Positions 40,149-49,131 of a stretch of 64,000 nucleotides of DNA are shown one piece after another. How positions within the stretch are numbered: the first letter of the stretch is position 1; every line of letters begins with the position of its first letter. This DNA is from Halopseudomonas salegens (GTDB taxonomy: Bacteria; Pseudomonadota; Gammaproteobacteria; Pseudomonadales; Pseudomonadaceae), in assembly GCF_900105655.1 (NCBI RefSeq), contig NZ_LT629787.1, positions 1,736,001 to 1,800,000 on the forward strand, read 5' to 3'. The translations under genes were made by a program, and so were the position numbers. The notes beneath the pieces are model-generated. The model saw only the letters and a program-made list of their open reading frames with translations, had not been told where the DNA came from and ran no database searches.

Positions 40149-42737
40149 TTAAACCGCCCCCTCCAAAAAGTCCTGCGCAAACCGCTGCAACACGCCACCC
40201 GCCTGATAAATCGACACCTCTTCCTGGGTATCCAATCGGCACGTCACCGGCACTTCCAACTGCTCGCCGTTGGTGCGGGTAATCACCAGGGTCATGTTCG
40301 AACGTGGTGTAATATCGCCGTGCACATCAAAGACTTCGGTGCCATCAATCGCCAGCGTCTTGCGCGTGGTACCCGGCTCGAACTCCAGCGGCAACACGCC
40401 CATACCCACCAGGTTGGTGCGGTGAATGCGCTCGAAACCTTCGGCGACAATCGCCTCAACCCCGGCCAGGCGCACACCCTTGGCGGCCCAGTCACGTGAG
40501 CTGCCCTGGCCGTAATCGGCGCCAGCAATAATGATCAGCGGCTGTTTGCGGGTCATGTAGGTTTCAATCGCTTCCCACATGCGCATCACCTTGCCTTCCG
40601 GCTCCACGCGCGCCAGTGAGCCCTGCTTCACTTTGCCGTTCTCGTCCAGCACCATCTCGTTGAACAGTTTCGGGTTGGCGAAGGTGGCGCGCTGGGCGGT
40701 CAGGTGATCGCCGCGGTGGGTGGCGTAGGAATTGAAGTCTTCCTCGGGCACACCCATTTTGTGCAGGTACTCACCCGCGGCGCTGTCCATCATGATCGCA
40801 TTGGAGGGCGACAGGTGATCGGTGGTGATGTTGTCCGGCAACACCGCCAGCGGACGCATGCCTTTCAGCGTCGGCTCGGCTGCCAGCGCGCCTTCCCAGT
40901 AGGGCGGGCGACGAATATAAGTGCTCTTCGGACGCCAGTCATACAGCGGGTTGATGTTCTGCGCTTCGCGGGTGATGTCGAACATCGGAATGTAGACTTC
41001 ACGGTACTGCTCGGGCTTGACGCTCTGCTTGACGATGGCGTCGATCTCTTCATCGCCCGGCCAGATATCTTTCAGGGTGACGGGGTTGCCGTTCTGGTCA
41101 TGTCCCAGCACATCCTTCTCGATATCGAAACGGATGGTGCCGGCAATCGCATAGGCCACCACCAGCGGCGGTGACGCGAGGAAAGCCTGCTTGGCATAGG
41201 GATGGATACGGCCGTCAAAGTTGCGGTTACCCGAGAGCACCGCCGTGGCATAGAGGTCGCGGTCGATGATTTCCTGCTGGATCACCGGGTCCAGCGCGCC
41301 GGACATACCGTTGCAGGTAGTACAGGCAAAGGCCACCACACCAAAGCCGAGACTTTCCAGTTCCGGCAACAGATTGGCTTCTTCCAGATACATCTTCACC
41401 GTCTTGGAGCCCGGCGCCAGCGAAGATTTGACCCACGGCTTGCGGGTCAGGCCCAGCTTGTTGGCATTGCGCGCAATCAAACCGGCGGCAATCATGTTGC
41501 GCGGGTTGCTGGTGTTGGTGCAACTGGTGATGGCGGCAATGATCACCGCGCCATCGGGCATCTTGCCCTCTTCTTCCGCCCAGGCACCGGCAATACCACG
41601 ACTGGTCAGCTCGGAAACCGGCAGCAAGGCATGCGGGTTGGACGGGCCCGCCAGGGTACGGGTGACGCTGCTCAGATCAAAGCGCAGCACGCGCTCGTAC
41701 TCGGCGGTTTTCAGGCTGTCGGCCCAAAGTCCGGTGTGCCTGGCGAACTTTTCTACCAGCGCGACCTGTTCGTCATCACGACCGGTCAGTTTTAGGTAAT
41801 CGATGGTCTGGTTGTCGATATAGAACATACCGGCCGTGGCGCCGTATTCCGGCGTCATGTTGGCGATGGTCGCGCGGTCACCCACGCTCAGGCTGTCAGC
41901 GCCTTCGCCGTAGAATTCCAGGTAGGCACCCACCACGCGCTCACGGCGCAGGAACTCGGTAATCGCCAGCACCATGTCGGTACCGGTAATACCGGGCTGC
42001 AGCTTGCCGGTCAGCTCAACGCCGACGATATCAGGCAAGCGCATCATGGAGGCGCGGCCCAGCATCACGCTTTCCGCTTCCAGACCGCCAACACCCACAG
42101 AGATCACCCCCAGGGCATCGACCATGGGGGTATGGCTGTCGGTACCGACGCATGTATCCGGGAAGGCCACGCCCTCACGCACCTGCACCACCGGCGACAT
42201 CTTCTCCAGATTGATCTGGTGCATGATGCCGTTACCCGGCGGGATCACGTCGACGTTTTCAAAGGCCGTCTTGGTCCAGTTGATAAAGTGAAAACGGTCG
42301 TCGTTGCGGCGATCTTCGATGGCGCGGTTCTTCTCGAAGGCATCCGGATCGGAACCCGGCGCTTCCACCGCCAGCGAATGGTCGACAATCAGCTGGGTCG
42401 GCACCACCGGATTGACCTTGGCCGGATCCCCGCCCTTCTCGGCGATGGCATCCCGCAGACCCGCCAGATCGACCAGCGCGGTCTGACCGAGGATGTCATG
42501 GCAGACCACCCGCGCCGGATACCAGGGAAAGTCCAGATCGCGCTTGCGTTCGATAAACTGCTTGAGCGCAGCGGTCAGCTCGGCCGGATTGCAGCGACGC
42601 ACCAACTGCTCGGCCAGCACCCGTGAGGTGTAGGGCAGTTTGGCGTAGGCACCGGGCTGGATGTCATCAACAGCAGCCTGGGTGTCGAAATAGTCCAGGT
42701 CGGTGCCTGGAAGTCTTTTGCGGTATTCAGTGTTCAT
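40149..42737 (-). CDS. acnD: Fe/S-dependent 2-methylisocitrate dehydratase AcnD
   Basis: This 862-residue aconitase-family enzyme dehydrates 2-methylcitrate. The N-terminus (YRKRLPGTDLDYFDTQAAVDDI) is specific for AcnD rather than AcnA. Cluster cysteines lie in SCTNTSNPRNMIAAG and CTTCNGMSGALDP. Substrate-loop motifs are GTDSHTPMVDALGVISVGVGG and, in the C-terminal swivelling domain, GADYGQGSSRDWAAKGVRLAGVEAIVAEGFERIHRTNLVGMG. It works with PrpF, which is why prpD is not needed. The operon order gntR-prpB-prpC-acnD-prpF is the pseudomonad type. Modules B and C flank it. Confidence 0.97.
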   Translation of the reverse strand: MNTEYRKRLPGTDLDYFDTQAAVDDIQPGAYAKLPYTSRVLAEQLVRRCNPAELTAALKQFIERKRDLDFPWYPARVVCHDILGQTALVDLAGLRDAIAEKGGDPAKVNPVVPTQLIVDHSLAVEAPGSDPDAFEKNRAIEDRRNDDRFHFINWTKTAFENVDVIPPGNGIMHQINLEKMSPVVQVREGVAFPDTCVGTDSHTPMVDALGVISVGVGGLEAESVMLGRASMMRLPDIVGVELTGKLQPGITGTDMVLAITEFLRRERVVGAYLEFYGEGADSLSVGDRATIANMTPEYGATAGMFYIDNQTIDYLKLTGRDDEQVALVEKFARHTGLWADSLKTAEYERVLRFDLSSVTRTLAGPSNPHALLPVSELTSRGIAGAWAEEEGKMPDGAVIIAAITSCTNTSNPRNMIAAGLIARNANKLGLTRKPWVKSSLAPGSKTVKMYLEEANLLPELESLGFGVVAFACTTCNGMSGALDPVIQQEIIDRDLYATAVLSGNRNFDGRIHPYAKQAFLASPPLVVAYAIAGTIRFDIEKDVLGHDQNGNPVTLKDIWPGDEEIDAIVKQSVKPEQYREVYIPMFDITREAQNINPLYDWRPKSTYIRRPPYWEGALAAEPTLKGMRPLAVLPDNITTDHLSPSNAIMMDSAAGEYLHKMGVPEEDFNSYATHRGDHLTAQRATFANPKLFNEMVLDENGKVKQGSLARVEPEGKVMRMWEAIETYMTRKQPLIIIAGADYGQGSSRDWAAKGVRLAGVEAIVAEGFERIHRTNLVGMGVLPLEFEPGTTRKTLAIDGTEVFDVHGDITPRSNMTLVITRTNGEQLEVPVTCRLDTQEEVSIYQAGGVLQRFAQDFLEGAV

Positions 42738-42773
42738 GGTTCAACCTGTGGTTGGTTGGGCTGGGCTTGCTCC

Positions 42774-42906
42774 CTTCCCCCTCACCCCCGGCCCCTCTCC
42801 CGCGAGGGGAGAGGGGTGACTAAAGCTCAACCTTATGTAAGTCGATTAGGGAGCTCGATCATAGCCCCTCTCCCCTTGCGGGAGAGGGGTTGGGGAGAGG
42901 GGGGAA
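42774..42906. repeat. GAGAGGGG inverted-repeat module, copy C
   Basis: It lies in the 195-base gap between prpC and acnD. The left arm is CTTCCCCCTCACCCCCGG then CCCCTCTCCC-gcga-GGGGAGAGGGG. The right arm is CCCCTCTCCCC-ttgc-GGGAGAGGGG then TTGGGGAGAGGGGGGAAG. The outermost CTTCCCCC/GGGGGAAG pair exactly. Confidence 0.8.
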
Positions 42907-42932
42907 GTCAACAACAAACCCACCCAAAAAAA

Positions 42933-44093
42933 TTACTTACGCTTTTCAATCGGCACAAACTTCACATCTTCCGGCCCGACATAGTTGGCGCTGGGACGGA
43001 TGATCTTGCCATCGATACGTTGTTCGATCACATGACTCGCCCAGCCCGAGGTGCGTGCAATCACGAACAGCGGCGTAAACATGGCGGTCGGTACGCCCAT
43101 CATGTGGTAGCTGACCGCACTGAACCAGTCGAGATTGGGGAACATTTTCTTGATCTCCCACATCACGCTTTCCAACCGCTCGGCGATGTCATACATCTTG
43201 GTGTTGCCCTGCTCTTGCGACAGCTCGCGGGCAACTTCCTTGATCACCTTGTTTCGCGGATCGGACACGGTATAGACCGGGTGACCGAAGCCGATCACCA
43301 CTTCCTTGCGCCCTACCCGCTCGCGGATATCGGCCTCTGCCTCATCCGGGGTGTCGTAGCGCTTCTGGATCTCGAAGGCGACTTCGTTGGCACCACCATG
43401 CTTGGGACCACGCAGGGCGCCGATGGAGCCGGCAATACAGGAATGCATATCCGACCCCGTGCCGGCAATCACGCGGCCGGTAAAGGTCGAGGCGTTGAAC
43501 TCGTGCTCGGCGTAGAGCACCAGGCTGGTGTGCATGGCACGGACCCAGGAGTCGCGCGGCTTCTCGCCGTGCAACAGGTGCAGAAAGTGCCCGCCGATGG
43601 AGTCATCATCCGTCTCGACATCAATGCGCTTGCCGTTGTGGCTGTAGTGATACCAGTACAGCAGCATGGAGCCGAATGATGCCATCAGCTTGTCGGCAAT
43701 ATCACGGGCACCCGGATGGTTGTGGTCATCCTTTTCCGGTGCCATGCACCCCAGAACAGAGACGCCGGTGCGCATCACATCCATCGGATGGGCCGACGGC
43801 GGCAGTTGTTCCAGCGCGGTTTTCACCCCGGCCGGCAGGCCGCGCAGCGACTTCAGTTTGGCCTTGTAACCAGACAGCTCAGACACGGTCGGCAGCTTGC
43901 CGTGGACCAGCAAATGGGCGATTTCCTCAAATTCGCAGGTGGTCGCCACATCGAGGATGTCGTACCCGCGATAATGCAGATCATTACCGCTGCGGCCAAC
44001 GGTACAGAGCGCGGTGTTACCCGCTGCGGTGCCACTCAAGGCCACGGATTTTTTCGGTTTGAACGTCGGCTGCTTGTCGTCAGTCTTGCTCAT
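42933..44093 (-). CDS. prpC: 2-methylcitrate synthase
   Basis: This 386-residue citrate synthase-family enzyme condenses propionyl-CoA with oxaloacetate. The family landmarks are [19 protein letters not shown] near the start, then [31 protein letters not shown] with its substrate His. [22 protein letters not shown] (second His) and the catalytic Asp region [26 protein letters not shown] follow. Length and the N-terminal lysine-rich extension are normal for the propionate type. It follows prpB by 33 bases. Confidence 0.96.
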   Translation of the reverse strand: MSKTDDKQPTFKPKKSVALSGTAAGNTALCTVGRSGNDLHYRGYDILDVATTCEFEEIAHLLVHGKLPTVSELSGYKAKLKSLRGLPAGVKTALEQLPPSAHPMDVMRTGVSVLGCMAPEKDDHNHPGARDIADKLMASFGSMLLYWYHYSHNGKRIDVETDDDSIGGHFLHLLHGEKPRDSWVRAMHTSLVLYAEHEFNASTFTGRVIAGTGSDMHSCIAGSIGALRGPKHGGANEVAFEIQKRYDTPDEAEADIRERVGRKEVVIGFGHPVYTVSDPRNKVIKEVARELSQEQGNTKMYDIAERLESVMWEIKKMFPNLDWFSAVSYHMMGVPTAMFTPLFVIARTSGWASHVIEQRIDGKIIRPSANYVGPEDVKFVPIEKRK

Positions 44094-44126
44094 GCGTTCA
44101 TCTCCTCTCAGGTATTCTTGTGCGGA

Positions 44127-45008
44127 TTATTTTTTCGCGGCAAAGAGCGCGTCCAGCTTGTCTTCAAAAGCATGGTAGCCAATGCGGTCATAGAGTTCGG
44201 CGCGGGTCTGCATACTGTCGACCACGGCTTTCTGATGGCCGTTTTCACGTATAGAGGTATAGACGTTTTCCGCGGCCTTGTTGGCCGCGCGGAAGGCCGA
44301 CAGCGGGTACAGCTGAATGGCAACACCGACCGATGCCAGCTCGTCACGGCTGAACAGGGGCGTGGCACCAAATTCGGTGATATTGGCCAGCACCGGCACA
44401 TCCAGTTCTTTGACGAAACGCTCGTAAGTCGGCAGATCATAGGCGGCTTCGGCAAAAATGCCGTCAGCACCAGCGGCCACATAGGCCTTGCAGCGCTCAA
44501 TGGCAGCATCCACACCTTCGGCCTGGATGGCATCGGTACGCGCAATCAGGAAGAAATCCGGATCCGTCTTGGCATCTACGGCTGCCTTGATACGGTTGAC
44601 CATTTCCTCGCAGGAGACAATTTCCTTGCCGGGGCGGTGACCACAGCGCTTGGCGCCCACCTGGTCTTCAATATGCGCCGCTGCGGCACCGGCCTTGATC
44701 AGGCTCTTGACCGTGCGTTCGATATTGAAGGCGCTGGGGCCAAAACCGGTGTCGATATCCACCAGCAGTGGCAGATCGCAGACATCGGTAATCCGGCGCA
44801 CATCGATCAGCACGTCTTCCAGGGTATTGATGCCCAGGTCCGGCAGGCCAAGGGAGCCGGCAGCGACACCCCCACCCGACAGGTAGATTGCCTTGAAGCC
44901 GGCGCGCTGGGCCAGCAAGGCGTGATTGGCGTTGATTGCACCAATGACCTGCAAGGGGCTTTCGGCCGCCAGTGCCTGACGAAAACGTTTACCTGCGCTA
45001 GTGCTCAT
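44127..45008 (-). CDS. prpB: 2-methylisocitrate lyase
   Basis: This 293-residue PEP mutase/isocitrate lyase-family enzyme cleaves 2-methylisocitrate to pyruvate and succinate. It has [26 protein letters not shown], the Mg-binding [10 protein letters not shown], and the catalytic loop [17 protein letters not shown] with the Cys-Gly-His signature. The loop [17 protein letters not shown] follows. The ATG overlaps the gntR stop as ATGA, so the regulator and enzyme genes are coupled. A Shine-Dalgarno (GAGGG) lies in the end of gntR. Confidence 0.97.
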   Translation of the reverse strand: MSTSAGKRFRQALAAESPLQVIGAINANHALLAQRAGFKAIYLSGGGVAAGSLGLPDLGINTLEDVLIDVRRITDVCDLPLLVDIDTGFGPSAFNIERTVKSLIKAGAAAAHIEDQVGAKRCGHRPGKEIVSCEEMVNRIKAAVDAKTDPDFFLIARTDAIQAEGVDAAIERCKAYVAAGADGIFAEAAYDLPTYERFVKELDVPVLANITEFGATPLFSRDELASVGVAIQLYPLSAFRAANKAAENVYTSIRENGHQKAVVDSMQTRAELYDRIGYHAFEDKLDALFAAKK

Positions 45009-45712
45009 ACTTGTCCCTCCTGAGGATCCCGGGGCGCGTCTTGCTGTTGCATGCGACGCTCGATATTGCGGCGTGAAGCGCTGATATGCCGGCGCATCAA
45101 CATTTCCGCGAGTTCGCCATCACGATCGGCGATGGCTTCAATGATTCGGTGGTGTTCGGCAAACGCCTGCTGCGGGCGCTTGGGCGTGGTGGAATAGCGA
45201 TAGCGGTACATGCGTACCAAGTGATAGAGGTCACCACAGAGCATGTCGCTCAGCGTCTGGTTCTTGCTGCCCTGAATGATCAGGTAGTGGATATCCAGAT
45301 CGCCTTCCTGCTGGTAGTAGGACTCGTTGGCCTTGAGGCCGCTGTGCTTCTCATGGGTGGCCAGCACATTGCGCAGCCCGGCGATTTCCGCATCCGTCAT
45401 ATGCTCGGCTGCGAGCCGGCAGGCCATGCCCTCCAGCGCCTCGCGCACATGGTAGAGCTCAATCAGCTCCTTGAAGCTGAGCGACACCACACGGACACCG
45501 GCATGGGGAATGCGCACCACCAGACGACGCCCTTCCAGCCGGCGAATTGCCTCACGCAGCGGGCCGCGGCTGATGCCGAAGGTCGTGCTCAGGTAGTGCT
45601 CACTGATCCGCGTGCCTGGCTCAATCTCGCCTTTGACGATCGCCGTCTGGATGCGCTGAAAGGCACCATCAGACAGGGTGGTGGCCGGGGAATCGTGTTC
45701 TGCAGTAGCCAA
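45005..45712 (-). CDS. GntR (FadR/FCD) family regulator of the prp operon
   Basis: This is a 235-residue regulator with an N-terminal winged helix ([50 protein letters not shown], about 15-70). A C-terminal FCD ligand domain follows (about 90-220), with metal-binding type histidines ([23 protein letters not shown]). It is the first gene of the prp operon and probably represses it until 2-methylcitrate or a related acid binds, as known for pseudomonad relatives. The likely start is a TTG at 45712. AGAGG lies ten bases upstream, and the palindrome TTGTCGACAA fills the space between, so binding there could block translation start as well as transcription. Confidence 0.88.
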   Translation of the reverse strand: MATAEHDSPATTLSDGAFQRIQTAIVKGEIEPGTRISEHYLSTTFGISRGPLREAIRRLEGRRLVVRIPHAGVRVVSLSFKELIELYHVREALEGMACRLAAEHMTDAEIAGLRNVLATHEKHSGLKANESYYQQEGDLDIHYLIIQGSKNQTLSDMLCGDLYHLVRMYRYRYSTTPKRPQQAFAEHHRIIEAIADRDGELAEMLMRRHISASRRNIERRMQQQDAPRDPQEGQV

Positions 45713-45722
45713 TTGTCGACAA
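45713..45722. promoter_or_regulatory. Candidate GntR operator 1
   Basis: TTGTCGACAA is a perfect 10-base palindrome directly upstream of the gntR start codon. TTGTC-GACAA is the general shape of FadR-subfamily operators. A second close copy lies 70 bases upstream. Confidence 0.55.
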
Positions 45723-45782
45723 CCTCTAGGTTTAGCTGAGCTTTTATGGCTTTATTGTCGCCATTTTGCTCTCCGAACATAA

Positions 45783-45798
45783 AGATTGTCAACAATCT
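45783..45798. promoter_or_regulatory. Candidate GntR operator 2
   Basis: AGATTGTCAACAATCT is a palindrome with a two-base centre and shares the TTGTC-ACAA core with operator 1. On the minus strand it contains TTGACA, a perfect -35 hexamer, so a bound repressor would cover the prp promoter. No good -10 is visible at 17 bases. It directly abuts the repeat array. Confidence 0.5.
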
Positions 45799-45804
45799 GC
45801 TCTC

Positions 45805-46322
45805 GGGAACGCCGAGTTGCACTCGGCTGGCAGTGCGCAGCGCTGCCTGGGTTAAACCCGCCAGCCCTGACGGGCTGCTGTGCCGAGTGCAACTCGGCGG
45901 TCCCACAAGGCGCGCCCTGAGAGTGGCGGTGCCAGTTGCTGCTACCTCCTCATCAATGTTCAGTACAAAAGCGCTTTGACTGGCCGCACGGTTCTTCCGG
46001 TGACGCTGCGCCTGGGAACGCCGATTTGTACTCGGCTGGCAGTGCGCAGCGCTGCTCGGGCTAAACCCGCCAGCCGTGACGGGCTGCTGTGCCGAGTGCA
46101 ACTCGGCGGTCCCACAAGGCGCTCCCTGAGAGTGGCGGCACCAGTTGCTGCTACCTCCTCATCAATGTTCAGTACAAAAGCGCTGTTGACTGGATGCACG
46201 GCCCTGCCGGTGGCGCTGCGCCTGGGAACGCCGAGTTGCACTCGGCTGGCAGTGCGCAGCGCTGCTCGGGCTAAACCCGCCAGCCGTGACGGGCTGCTGT
46301 GCCGAGTGCAACTCGGCGGTCC
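45805..46322. repeat. Tandem array 1, three paired-palindrome units, 209-210 bp period
   Basis: Units at 45805-45905, 46014-46114 and 46224-46322 each start GGGAACGCCGA and end in GCCGAGTGCAACTCGGC. At each end the palindrome GCCGAGTTGCACTCGGC (or a variant) can form a hairpin, and the two ends can also pair with each other. The interior carries GCAGCGCTGC and a CAGCCC...GGGCTG hairpin. The 108-base spacers are conserved and contain TCAATGTTCAGTACAAAAGC. The region between prp and the next gene (45713-46479) holds only this array and the operators. Confidence 0.88.
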
Positions 46323-46479
46323 GGAACTTCGGAGCAGAGTGATTTGATGACAGCTCTTTTCTTCTGCCCCAATCCAGCCCCTGTGTGCTCTGGCGAACCC
46401 GTGCTAATATGCATCCACCTCTACGCACGGCCCCCTTGCAGTCCCTGGCGTAGTCGAGTGACTTAGCCCTGAGAACAAT

Positions 46480-48018
46480 ATGCACGCCATCAATCTGCAC
46501 CTGAAAATCCTGATTCTGCTTCTCGTTATTGCCGGACTGGGCACCACCGCCTACCAGATTTTCGTACTCGACATCCCCCTGACTGAAGACGAAACCGACA
46601 ACATCTGGAGCCTCGATGCCCGGATGGAATTCCAGGCGCGCGAAGGCACGCCGGTCAAGGCGCAAATGTTCCTGCCGCCGTTGAATCAGGAGTACATCAG
46701 CCTTAACGAAAGCTTTATTTCCAGCAATTATGGCGTCAGCATCAACCAGATCGAAAGCAACCGCCGCGTTACCTGGTCGGCGCGCCGGGCACAGGGCAAG
46801 CAAACGCTGTATTACCGACTGGTGTTGACTCAGCGCTATGCCAACGAGCGCGATCGAGTCCCCCCGTTCCCCCAACGCACACCCGTGCCCCTTGAAGGTG
46901 TGGAAAAAACCGCTGCGGACGCGCTGATCAATCCGATTCGTCAACAATCGGCTGATATCGAAACCTTCATCAGTGAAACCATTCGTCGGGTCAATGACAT
47001 CACCGATGACAATGTCAAACTGCTGCTCGGCGGCAGCACCGATGCACATGACAAGGCGCGCGTCATTGATCTGCTGCTGTCTCACGCCCGCATCCCGCTG
47101 GAGCTGGTGCACACGGTGCGACTGGAAAGCAGCAATGTTCAGGAGCCGGAACTATGGTTGCGCAGCCACAATGGTGAAGGCTGGATGTACTTCCACCCGG
47201 AAACCGGGCAGCAAGGCATTCCGGATAATCGCCTGGTCTGGTGGACCGGTAACGATCCACTGTTCACCCTCGAAGGCGGGCGAAACGCGAGTGTCAGCTT
47301 CACTGTCAACAACAGTGAAATGAACGCCATACGACTGGCTCGCATGGCCGACGAGACACGTGCCTCGGCATTGCTCGAATACTCACTGTACGGCCTGCCG
47401 CTGCATGCCCAGCAAGTCTATCAATTGATGATCATGATCCCGGTTGGCGTCCTCGTCATCCTCATTCTGCGCAACCTGATCGGCATGCAGACCCTGGGCA
47501 CCTTCACGCCGGTACTGATCGCCCTGGCCTTCCGGGAAACGGATGTTGGCTGGGGTATTTTCCTGTTCAGCGTGATCACAGCACTGGGCCTGTCGCTGCG
47601 CTCCTACCTGGAGCACCTGAAACTCCAGATGCTGCCGCGCCTGTCAGTCGTGCTGACCTTTGTCGTGCTCTTGATCGCCGTTATCAGCCTGTTCAGTCAT
47701 AAACTCGGCTTCGAACATGCGCTGGCTATCTCGCTGTTCCCCATGGTGATTCTGACCATGACCATCGAGCGCCTGTCGATTACCTGGGAAGAACGTGGCG
47801 GCGTGCATTCGTTCAAGGTTGCCGTAGGTACCCTGATTGCCGCCACTCTGGCTCACCTGCTGATGAGCATTCCGGAACTGACCTACTTCACCTTTACCTT
47901 CCCCGGCATCTTGCTGGTAGCCGTCGCCTTCATGCTTGCTATGGGCCGGTATCGCGGTTATCGCCTGACCGAACTGATGCGCTTCAAAGCCATGCTGAAA
48001 AAGAGCGGGGAGTCCTGA
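46480..48018 (+). CDS. Inactive transglutaminase-like/7TM membrane protein (UUP1 family)
   Basis: This is a 512-residue inner-membrane protein. One N-terminal helix (about 7-28) is followed by a periplasmic inactive-transglutaminase domain (about 35-300). It contains VNDITDDNVKLLLGGSTDAHDKARVIDLLLSHARIP, where a Cys-His-Asp triad is lacking. Seven transmembrane helices follow (about 315-495, including VLVILILRNLIGMQTLGTFTPVLIALAF). This architecture is the Transglut_i_TM plus 7TM_transglut pair, also called UUP1. The next gene, three bases later, is its usual ATP-grasp partner. The pair is conserved in many proteobacteria, but its role is not established; a peptide modification or sensing role has been proposed from gene context. 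Confidence 0.88.
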   Translation: MHAINLHLKILILLLVIAGLGTTAYQIFVLDIPLTEDETDNIWSLDARMEFQAREGTPVKAQMFLPPLNQEYISLNESFISSNYGVSINQIESNRRVTWSARRAQGKQTLYYRLVLTQRYANERDRVPPFPQRTPVPLEGVEKTAADALINPIRQQSADIETFISETIRRVNDITDDNVKLLLGGSTDAHDKARVIDLLLSHARIPLELVHTVRLESSNVQEPELWLRSHNGEGWMYFHPETGQQGIPDNRLVWWTGNDPLFTLEGGRNASVSFTVNNSEMNAIRLARMADETRASALLEYSLYGLPLHAQQVYQLMIMIPVGVLVILILRNLIGMQTLGTFTPVLIALAFRETDVGWGIFLFSVITALGLSLRSYLEHLKLQMLPRLSVVLTFVVLLIAVISLFSHKLGFEHALAISLFPMVILTMTIERLSITWEERGGVHSFKVAVGTLIAATLAHLLMSIPELTYFTFTFPGILLVAVAFMLAMGRYRGYRLTELMRFKAMLKKSGES

Positions 48019-48021
48019 GCC

Positions 48022-49131
48022 ATGTTCTTCTGGAAGACCTGGAAGGAACTCAAGGCCCAGGGCATCATGGGCATCAATCGGCGCAACGCGGATTACGTAC
48101 TCAAGTACAACAAGCGGCACCTGTACCCGCTGGTGGATGACAAGATCCTGACCAAGGAAAAAGCCATCGGCGCCGGCATTGATGTGCCGCCGCTGTACGG
48201 CGTGATCGATACCGAAAAGGATATCGACACCCTCGACCGCATCACCGAAAAGTACACCGACTTCGTGATCAAGCCGGCACAGGGCGCGGGTGGCGACGGC
48301 ATTCTGGTGATTGCCGACCGTTTTGAAGGTCGTTACAAGACGGTATCCGGCAAGATCCTCACCCATGAGGATATCGAGCACCACATCTCCGGGATCCTGT
48401 CCGGTCTGTATTCGCTCGGCGGCCACCGCGACCGCGTGCTGATCGAGGGCCGGGTGATTCCCGACCCGCTGTTCCAGAGCATCAGCTATGAAGGCGTGCC
48501 GGATATTCGCATCATCGTGCTGCAGGGTTACCCGGTCATGTCCATGGTCCGGCTGCCAACCCGGCAATCCAATGGCAAGGCCAACCTGCACCAGGGCGCG
48601 ATTGGTGTCGGTGTGGATCTGGCCAGCGGTCTGACCATGGGCGGCACCTGGCTCAATAACAAGATCAACAAACACCCGGACACCACCAAACTGGTGGCGG
48701 GCGTTCAGATACCCGACTGGCGTGGCAGCATGGTGCTGGCCGCGTCCAGCCACGAGTTGACCGGGCTGGGCTATATCGGTGTCGACCTGGTGCTGGATGA
48801 GAAGCGGGGCCCGCTGGTGCTTGAGTTGAACGCCCGCCCCGGTCTGAGCATACAGATTGCCAACGATGCCGGCCTGACCCACCGCTGCCATGCCGTTGAA
48901 CGCCATATCGCCGCGCTGAAAAAAGCGGGCAAAAAGGAAACGCCCGAACAGCGAGTCGAGTTCGTCATGCAGCATTTTGGCCACCCGATGCCGGTCATGT
49001 CGATCGAAGAAGCCGGGCCGCCGGCGGGCGAACCGGATGCCGGCGCCCCCGTGCCGGAGCAGGCGGAAGCCGCAGATGATTTGGCTGCAACCGAGAGCAC
49101 TAACCAACCTGCAGGTGACGCCAAGCCGTGA
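48022..49131 (+). CDS. Alpha-L-glutamate ligase-like ATP-grasp protein
   Basis: This is a 369-residue ATP-grasp enzyme related to RimK-type ligases, which join amino acids or peptides through acyl-phosphate chemistry. The N-terminus has MGINRRNADYVLKYNKRHLYPLVDDKILTKE. The ATP-binding segment is DFVIKPAQGAGGDGILVI, followed by LIEGRVIPDPLF, IRIIVLQGYPVMSMVRLPTRQSNGKANLHQGAIGVG, and the metal-binding LVLELNARPGLSIQIAN. The C-terminal 50 residues are acidic and disordered. It is co-transcribed with the 7TM protein, and its TGA overlaps the GTG start of pabB. No RimB-type protease gene, a common third partner, is nearby. The substrate is unknown. Confidence 0.88.
   Translation: MFFWKTWKELKAQGIMGINRRNADYVLKYNKRHLYPLVDDKILTKEKAIGAGIDVPPLYGVIDTEKDIDTLDRITEKYTDFVIKPAQGAGGDGILVIADRFEGRYKTVSGKILTHEDIEHHISGILSGLYSLGGHRDRVLIEGRVIPDPLFQSISYEGVPDIRIIVLQGYPVMSMVRLPTRQSNGKANLHQGAIGVGVDLASGLTMGGTWLNNKINKHPDTTKLVAGVQIPDWRGSMVLAASSHELTGLGYIGVDLVLDEKRGPLVLELNARPGLSIQIANDAGLTHRCHAVERHIAALKKAGKKETPEQRVEFVMQHFGHPMPVMSIEEAGPPAGEPDAGAPVPEQAEAADDLAATESTNQPAGDAKP

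Noticed and set aside
38079-45008. Missing prpD as a sign of a broken propionate pathway
   Set aside because: AcnD with PrpF is a known replacement for PrpD, so the pathway is complete without it.
45805-46322. CRISPR array or integron attC cassette array
   Set aside because: Repeats are about 100 bp with conserved, not unique, spacers, so it is not CRISPR. The GTTRRRY and RYYYAAC core sites of attC are absent, and no cas or integrase gene is nearby.
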